A stretch of DNA of 64,000 bases from Prochlorococcus sp. AG-311-J23 (GTDB lineage: Bacteria; Cyanobacteriota; Cyanobacteriia; PCC-6307; Cyanobiaceae). The stretch is taken from positions 102,482-166,481 of the forward strand of contig QBVL01000001.1 in assembly GCA_003284375.1 (NCBI GenBank). The letters run 5' to 3'. Below are positions 58,795-64,000 of this stretch, piece by piece. Position 1 is the first letter of the stretch. Every line of letters starts with the position of its first letter. The translations under genes and the position numbers were made by a program. The notes beneath the pieces are model-generated. The model searched no databases. It had not been told where the DNA came from and was given only the letters and a program-made list of their open reading frames with translations.

Positions 58795-60561
58795 ATGGCA
58801 TTGCTGGTTCAAAAATTTGGCGGCACCTCTCTAGGAAGCATTGAGCGCATAAAAGCTGTAGCGCAAAGAATCAAATCAAGTAAAGAAAAAAATGATGATC
58901 TAGTAGTTGTTGTTTCCGCAATGGGACATCAAACTGATGAGTTAACAAAGCTAGCGTCAGAAATAACTGCTGATCCGCCTGATCGAGAAATGGATATGCT
59001 CCTCTCAACTGGGGAACAAGTTTCAATATCTTTATTGACAATGGCTCTGAATGAATTGGGCACACCAGCTATCTCGTTAACTGGAACTCAAGCTGGAATT
59101 ATCACAGAATCAGCTCATGGAAGAGCAAGAATCCTCGAGATAAGGACAGAACGAATAAAAAATCTCTTAGATCAAGGTAAAACCATAGTCATTGCTGGAT
59201 TCCAAGGAACCAGTCTTGGCATAGGAGGAATTGCTGAAATCACAACTTTAGGAAGAGGTGGATCAGATACTTCTGCAGTCGCTCTAGCAGCATCTCTTGA
59301 AGCTGATAAATGTGAAATTTATACCGATGTTCCTGGCGTTCTTACAACTGATCCAAGAATTGTTAAAAATGCGAAATTAATGAAAAGTATTAGTTGTGAT
59401 GAAATGTTAGAGCTGGCCAGTCTTGGAGCAGCTGTTTTACATCCGCGAGCAGTTGAAATAGCAAGAAATTTCGGAGTAACTCTTGTCGTGAAATCCAGTT
59501 GGGACAACCTTGATGGAACAACTCTAACTAGTAATAAAAATCCTGATTTTTCTCAAGGTGGAATAGAACATCGCAGTCCTGTCGACGGATTAGAACTTCT
59601 TGAAAATCAAGCAGTCGTAGCTTTATCTAATATTCCAGATCGTCCAGGAATTGCTGCTGAACTTTTTGAATCTTTATCAGAGGGTGGTGTTAATGTCGAT
59701 CTCATTATTCAAGCGACACATCTGATCGACTCTAACGACATCACTTTTACTGTTGCTGAAAGTGAATTACAAAATGCACTTGATCAATGTAAAAAACTCA
59801 TTAATACTATTGGAGGTGATATAACTTTTCAAAAAGATCTGACTAAACTAAGTATCTATGGAGCCGGGATAATGGGAAGACCTGGTATAGCGTCATCTCT
59901 ATTTCAAGTTCTATCTGACTCTGGTATTAATATACGACTAATCGCAACTAGTGAAGTCAAAGTAAGTTGTGTTATTGATGCAGAGTTAGGGAAAAAAGCA
60001 TTACGTAATGTCGCCGAAGTTTTCAAGCTCACTGATAAACAGATTTCTATGAATCCTACGATTGAAAATAACAACGAGCCAGAAGTAAGAGGAATAGCTT
60101 TAGATAAGGATCAAATCCAAATTAGCGTGAAGAATGTTCCAGATAAGCCAGGGACTGCCTCCACAATATGTTCCACTTTGGCTGAGAAAAACATCAGCTT
60201 AGATACAATAGTTCAATCAGAGAGAAAGCATAAAGATAAAACCAAAGATATTAGCTTTACTTTAAAGAAAAATGATAGAAGCGATGCTAAATTCGCATTA
60301 AAAGAATTGATTGGAAATTGGCAAGGATCAAAACTCGAAGAAGGAGAATCGATAGTACGAATTAGCGCGGTAGGGTCTGGGATGCCTTTTACAAAAGGAA
60401 CAGCAGGAAGAATATTTAGAGCACTCGCAAATCAAAAAATCAATATCGAAATGATCGCCACGAGTGAAATAAGAACAACTTGTATTGTCTCAGAAAAATA
60501 TGGTGAAAAAGCATTAAATGAAATTCATTCTTGCTTTAAATTAGGAAAAAATGAAGAATAA
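58795..60561 (+). CDS. lysC: Aspartate kinase with four ACT domains
   Basis: First step to lysine, threonine, methionine and diaminopimelate. The kinase domain (1-255) has LLVQKFGGTSLGSIERIKAVA, DMLLSTGEQVSISLL, LGRGGSDTSAVALAASL and ASLGAAVLHPRAVEIARN. Two pairs of ACT domains follow (about 270-430 and 440-585), each containing SNIPDRPGIAAELF-like text, e.g. VKNVPDKPGTASTIC and SGMPFTKGTAGRIF. This double-pair layout is known in cyanobacterial aspartate kinases and senses lysine and threonine. It is convergent with uvrB across 7 bases. Confidence 0.96.
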   Translation: MALLVQKFGGTSLGSIERIKAVAQRIKSSKEKNDDLVVVVSAMGHQTDELTKLASEITADPPDREMDMLLSTGEQVSISLLTMALNELGTPAISLTGTQAGIITESAHGRARILEIRTERIKNLLDQGKTIVIAGFQGTSLGIGGIAEITTLGRGGSDTSAVALAASLEADKCEIYTDVPGVLTTDPRIVKNAKLMKSISCDEMLELASLGAAVLHPRAVEIARNFGVTLVVKSSWDNLDGTTLTSNKNPDFSQGGIEHRSPVDGLELLENQAVVALSNIPDRPGIAAELFESLSEGGVNVDLIIQATHLIDSNDITFTVAESELQNALDQCKKLINTIGGDITFQKDLTKLSIYGAGIMGRPGIASSLFQVLSDSGINIRLIATSEVKVSCVIDAELGKKALRNVAEVFKLTDKQISMNPTIENNNEPEVRGIALDKDQIQISVKNVPDKPGTASTICSTLAEKNISLDTIVQSERKHKDKTKDISFTLKKNDRSDAKFALKELIGNWQGSKLEEGESIVRISAVGSGMPFTKGTAGRIFRALANQKINIEMIATSEIRTTCIVSEKYGEKALNEIHSCFKLGKNEE

Positions 60562-60568
60562 AAATATA

Positions 60569-62605
60569 TTATCTACCGACTAACCTATGCCTTAATTTCT
60601 TTATACGATCTCTAAGAATTGCAGCTTTTTCAAAATCTAGATCTTTAGCTGTTATTTTCATTTTAGATTCCAATTTGTCAATTAATTCAGGCAGAGATTC
60701 TAAAGATACTCCGCTATCAGAATCCTTAGAGCTGTGATCAATCAACTTATCAGCAATATCAACAAAATCATCAGCACTTCCATCTTGATTTAATCTTCTG
60801 GAGATTTCTAAGAAAGAAAGAATTGAATTATTTGCTTTCTTACCTGCTGGTTTGGGAGTTATACCCTGCTCCATATTATAAATATTCTGAATTTCTCGTC
60901 GTCTTTCAGTCTCACTAATAGCCTTTGCCATTGAGTCAGTCATTTTATCTGCATAGAGCAAAGCTAAACCTTCAACATGTCTTGCTGCTCGACCTATTGT
61001 TTGTATTAAAGATCTTTGAGATCTTAAAAATCCTTCTTTATCTGCATCAAGAATTACTACAAGAGAGACCTCAGGCAAATCCAAACCCTCTCGTAGAAGA
61101 TTAACTCCAACTAATACATCATATTCTCCCAGACGTAAATCTTGAATTATTTCAATTCTCTCAATTGAATGAATCTCTGAATGCAAATAGCGAACTCTTA
61201 TTTTATTTTCAGATAAATAATCTGTAAGGTCTTCAGCCATTCTTTTCGTGAGAGTTGTAACAAGTATTCTTTGATTTTTCGAAGCTCTTTTTCTAATTTC
61301 GAAAAGCAAATCGTCAACTTGACCATGTGTTGGACGTACTTCAACTAGAGGATCTAGGACACCAGTGGGTCTGATAACTTGCTCAACTATATTTTCTGTA
61401 CTTTGGGACAATTCCCAATCACCAGGAGTCGCACTTATAAAAACAGTTTGTTTTGCCTTATTCCAAAATTCTATATCTTTTAAAGGGCGATTATCTGCTG
61501 CACTTGGTAATCTGAATCCATGATCTATTAACACCTTTTTTCTAGCTTGATCACCATTATACATAGCTCTTAATTGAGGACAAGTAACATGACTTTCATC
61601 TAAAAATAATAACCAGTCTTCAGGGAAGTAATCAATTAAGCATTCTGGAGCTGAGCCAGGTTCTCTTCCAGAGAGGTGACGAGCATAATTTTCAACTCCA
61701 TTACAATATCCAACTTCTTTTAACATTTCTAAGTCATAAATTGTTCGTTGTTCTAACCTTTGAGCCTCGAGTAGTTTACCCTCTTGATTAAGAAATTCTA
61801 ATCTATCTTTTAACTCTTTTTTTATTGCTTGAATTGCGGATTCTAGGCGATCTTTAGGAGTAACAAAATGTTTTGCTGGATATATGTTGATTGAGTCAAG
61901 TTTATTTAAGATTTCTCCAGTAGTAGGATCTACATAGCTAATACTTTCGACTTCATCTCCAAATAATTCAAGTCTTACAAGTCTGTCATCATATGCTGGC
62001 CCTATTTCTAAGACATCTCCTCTAACTCTAAATCTACCTCTACTGATTTCGATATCATTACGTGTATATTGATTGGAAACTAATGATCTAAGGCAAGACC
62101 TTAAATCAATATTTTGACCGACTTGAAACTTTACAGAAGCTTTTAAATATTCACTTGGAATTCCTAAACCATATATACAACTAATTGAGGCAACGACAAT
62201 GACATCATCTCTCTCAAATAAAGACCTAGTCGCAGAGTGGCGTAACATATCTATTTCTTCATTAATTGATGAAGTCTTAGCTATGTAAGTATCACTTACT
62301 GGAACATATGCTTCTGGCTGATAATAATCATAATATGAGATAAAATATTCAACAGCATTATCCGGAAAAAATTCCCTTAATTCATTGCATAGTTGAGCTG
62401 CAAGTGTTTTGTTATGAGCTAAAACTAAGGCAGGCCTCCCAGTTTGAGCGATCAAATTAGCTATTGTAAAAGTCTTGCCTGTTCCAGTTGCACCTAATAA
62501 AGTTTGAAACTTTTCCCCATCATTTACACCTCTAACAAGCCCTTTAATCGCTGCAGGTTGATCGCCTTTTGGAACATAAGGAGCTTGAAGTTTATATTCA
62601 GGCAT
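60569..62605 (-). CDS. uvrB: Excinuclease ABC subunit B
   Basis: Damage-verifying helicase-like subunit of nucleotide excision repair. The 678 residues contain [19 protein letters not shown] (Walker A), the damage-probing beta-hairpin [23 protein letters not shown], helicase motifs [19 protein letters not shown] and [12 protein letters not shown], and a C-terminal UVR motif ([24 protein letters not shown], split) that contacts UvrC. It is complete and of normal length. Confidence 0.97.
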   Translation of the reverse strand: MPEYKLQAPYVPKGDQPAAIKGLVRGVNDGEKFQTLLGATGTGKTFTIANLIAQTGRPALVLAHNKTLAAQLCNELREFFPDNAVEYFISYYDYYQPEAYVPVSDTYIAKTSSINEEIDMLRHSATRSLFERDDVIVVASISCIYGLGIPSEYLKASVKFQVGQNIDLRSCLRSLVSNQYTRNDIEISRGRFRVRGDVLEIGPAYDDRLVRLELFGDEVESISYVDPTTGEILNKLDSINIYPAKHFVTPKDRLESAIQAIKKELKDRLEFLNQEGKLLEAQRLEQRTIYDLEMLKEVGYCNGVENYARHLSGREPGSAPECLIDYFPEDWLLFLDESHVTCPQLRAMYNGDQARKKVLIDHGFRLPSAADNRPLKDIEFWNKAKQTVFISATPGDWELSQSTENIVEQVIRPTGVLDPLVEVRPTHGQVDDLLFEIRKRASKNQRILVTTLTKRMAEDLTDYLSENKIRVRYLHSEIHSIERIEIIQDLRLGEYDVLVGVNLLREGLDLPEVSLVVILDADKEGFLRSQRSLIQTIGRAARHVEGLALLYADKMTDSMAKAISETERRREIQNIYNMEQGITPKPAGKKANNSILSFLEISRRLNQDGSADDFVDIADKLIDHSSKDSDSGVSLESLPELIDKLESKMKITAKDLDFEKAAILRDRIKKLRHRLVGR

Positions 62606-62693
62606 ATACTTGTTAAAGGCTAAACAAAAATAGATTTATTAGTTCTATATTCTTCAAAATTCTATTGTAAAAACTAAGTTCACCTTATAAAAC

Positions 62694-63473
62694 TCATTGA
62701 TTGATCGTGGAAACCAATTTTAACGAATCTAAAGCCTGACGAAGACCTTTGACAGTAGCAATCATAGCTAATTCAGTATTCAATTTATTTACTGCTGATC
62801 CAATACCAACCCCATTAGCTCCTACTGAAATAGCCATTGGCACAGTGACTTCAGAGAGTCCAGAGGCACAAATCAAAGGTACATCATGATGACTCTCCTT
62901 TAAAGCAGATGCGATAGCGGAAGTCGCGGCCAAAGTAGGTGAAGCTTTTTCTATTAAACCTAAAGTTCCAGGACTCAAGGGGTGAGAGCTTGTGCCTCCT
63001 TCTGTCTGAATTAAGTCGACCCCTCTATCAACAAGATCTAACGCTAATTGAGCTTGACTATCTAAAGGCAAAACATGGGGAACGGTCACTGACAAAAAAA
63101 CTTCAGGTAAAAGGCGTCGAGATTCACTAGCTAATGAGAGCACCTCATCAGCCGAGAAGAAACGCCCATCTGGATAAAAAGAATCAAAATTCCCAATCTC
63201 AATCATTGATGCTCCTGCTTTAACAGCGTTAGGGAAAAGCCTTGGTTCAACCGAACTTACACAAACAGGAATATTCGAGGCCTCTACAGCTAGCTCTATT
63301 AATTTTGGTTCACAAGCAATGTCCAATAAGTCGGCGCCCCCATGACCAGCAGCTTTAGCAATTAGAAAAACTGATTCTGGATTAAAATTACTTAAACCAG
63401 AAATTACTTTCAATAAAGATCTATTTTGAATACTCTGTTGAAGTGAAACTGGCAATGTCTGCAAACGTGTCAT
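62694..63473 (-). CDS. DUF561-family TIM-barrel-like protein
   Basis: A 259-residue protein that reads as a TIM barrel: LKVISGLSNFNPESVFLIAKAAGHGGADLLDIA, VCVSSVEPRLFPNAVKAGASMIEIGN, LALDLVDRGVDLIQTEGG, PLICASGLSEVTVPMAISVGANGVGIGSAVN (each split in the protein). The repeated G-x-D/E-x-I patterns at strand ends suggest phosphate binding. The family is shared by cyanobacteria and plastids (Ycf23/DUF561), and its function is unclear. It is divergent from tilS. Confidence 0.88.
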   Translation of the reverse strand: MTRLQTLPVSLQQSIQNRSLLKVISGLSNFNPESVFLIAKAAGHGGADLLDIACEPKLIELAVEASNIPVCVSSVEPRLFPNAVKAGASMIEIGNFDSFYPDGRFFSADEVLSLASESRRLLPEVFLSVTVPHVLPLDSQAQLALDLVDRGVDLIQTEGGTSSHPLSPGTLGLIEKASPTLAATSAIASALKESHHDVPLICASGLSEVTVPMAISVGANGVGIGSAVNKLNTELAMIATVKGLRQALDSLKLVSTINQ

Positions 63474-63558
63474 AAAAACATCAACTATTAACCTGATTGT
63501 GACATTGACTCAGCAAAAGAACTAACAAAATGCGTATAGAGCTCTGAAATCAAAGAAA

Positions 63559-64000
63559 ATGTCACAATCTTCTAAAAATGACAGGTCTTGGAGTAAATGG
63601 CATATGCGTTTACACAAAAGGTTGAAACAAAATAAATCTCTGCTTCCAAGTAACTCCACTATTCTTTTAGCCATATCTGGTGGCCAAGATTCGATGGCCC
63701 TTCTCAAATTAATTATTGATTTAAAAAGACTACATAAATGGCAAGTCGAAATCTGGCATGGAGATCACCAATGGCATGTTAAATCAGAGAAAACAAAGGA
63801 AGAGCTAAAACTTTGGTGTCTGAATAATCAAATACCATTTCACTCTAATAAAGCAGATAAAAAAGAAGTTACTAATGAAGAAAAAGCAAGAGATTGGAGA
63901 TATAAAAAACTAATATTGAAAGCTAATTTATTATCATCGAAAAATATACATTTTCCGTGCAAAAGAATATTAACTGGTCATACAGCTACTGATCGAGCGG
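63559..64000 (+). CDS. tilS: tRNA(Ile)-lysidine synthase TilS (5' part, runs off the right edge)
   Basis: Converts C34 of tRNA-Ile(CAU) to lysidine so that it reads AUA. The ATG at 63559 opens a frame to the window end, too incomplete for the ORF track: [20 protein letters not shown], then the PP-loop ATP site [45 protein letters not shown] and [12 protein letters not shown] (the family HxxxD-type stretch). About 147 residues are visible. The SGGxDS motif with the following HxxD-type region makes the identity firm. Confidence 0.93.
   Translation, partial: MSQSSKNDRSWSKWHMRLHKRLKQNKSLLPSNSTILLAISGGQDSMALLKLIIDLKRLHKWQVEIWHGDHQWHVKSEKTKEELKLWCLNNQIPFHSNKADKKEVTNEEKARDWRYKKLILKANLLSSKNIHFPCKRILTGHTATDRA

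Overview
The window looks like a stretch of chromosome from a low-GC marine Prochlorococcus. Support: psbZ (photosystem II), an RpaB-like regulator, several small cyanobacteria-type conserved proteins, cyanobacterial-type aspartate kinase with four ACT domains, compact spacing and AT-rich sequence. A low-light (NATL-like) clade is a guess from gene content such as mutY, not something I can show. All family names come from reading the translations; no search was run.

Region 1 (1-26.2 kb) is conserved backbone. It carries thiC with a TPP riboswitch; the run ruvB, TPR protein, M20 amidohydrolase, DUF3188-like protein; smpB; lysS; an RpaB-like response regulator; mreB-mreC-mreD; ssb; a DedA protein; ahcY; tsaE; a PfkB-family sugar kinase; mutY; an alpha/beta hydrolase; a group 2 sigma factor; mgtE; a glutathione peroxidase; two adjacent crcB genes; gyrB; miaA; infC; a GntR-type regulator; and cysE.

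Region 2 (26.2-53.1 kb) is accessory cell-surface DNA threaded through a few core genes (secA at 28.4-31.2 kb, a GNAT acetyltransferase at 49.0 kb). It contains an ABC-2 polysaccharide exporter whose ATPase carries an N-terminal DUF4214 module; two GDP-mannose 4,6-dehydratase-like genes; a small serralysin-type metalloprotease with a C-terminal DUF4214 module; a complete inner-membrane type I secretion operon (small DUF6447-like protein, PpiC-type foldase, CNB-fused ABC transporter, HlyD adaptor); a cysteine-free 1070-residue RTX/S-layer-like protein with an N-terminal DUF4214 module; a protein with three tandem GT4 domains; a methyltransferase with a coiled coil; and a TPR-glycosyltransferase. 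At its right edge a decayed FkbM methyltransferase abuts the 3' end of tRNA-Gly(GCC).

My reading of region 2 is a surface-coat locus arranged like the Caulobacter RsaA S-layer/O-antigen locus: a glycan is built, capped and exported by an ABC pathway, and an RTX surface protein is exported by the type I system and held on the cell by that glycan. The DUF4214 module shared by the glycan exporter ATPase, the surface protein and the protease is the most novel element; a glycan-recognition role is inference.

Region 3 (53.1-64 kb) returns to backbone: tRNA-Gly, ribH, psbZ, mutS, cobH, holA, lysC, uvrB, a DUF561 protein and the start of tilS.
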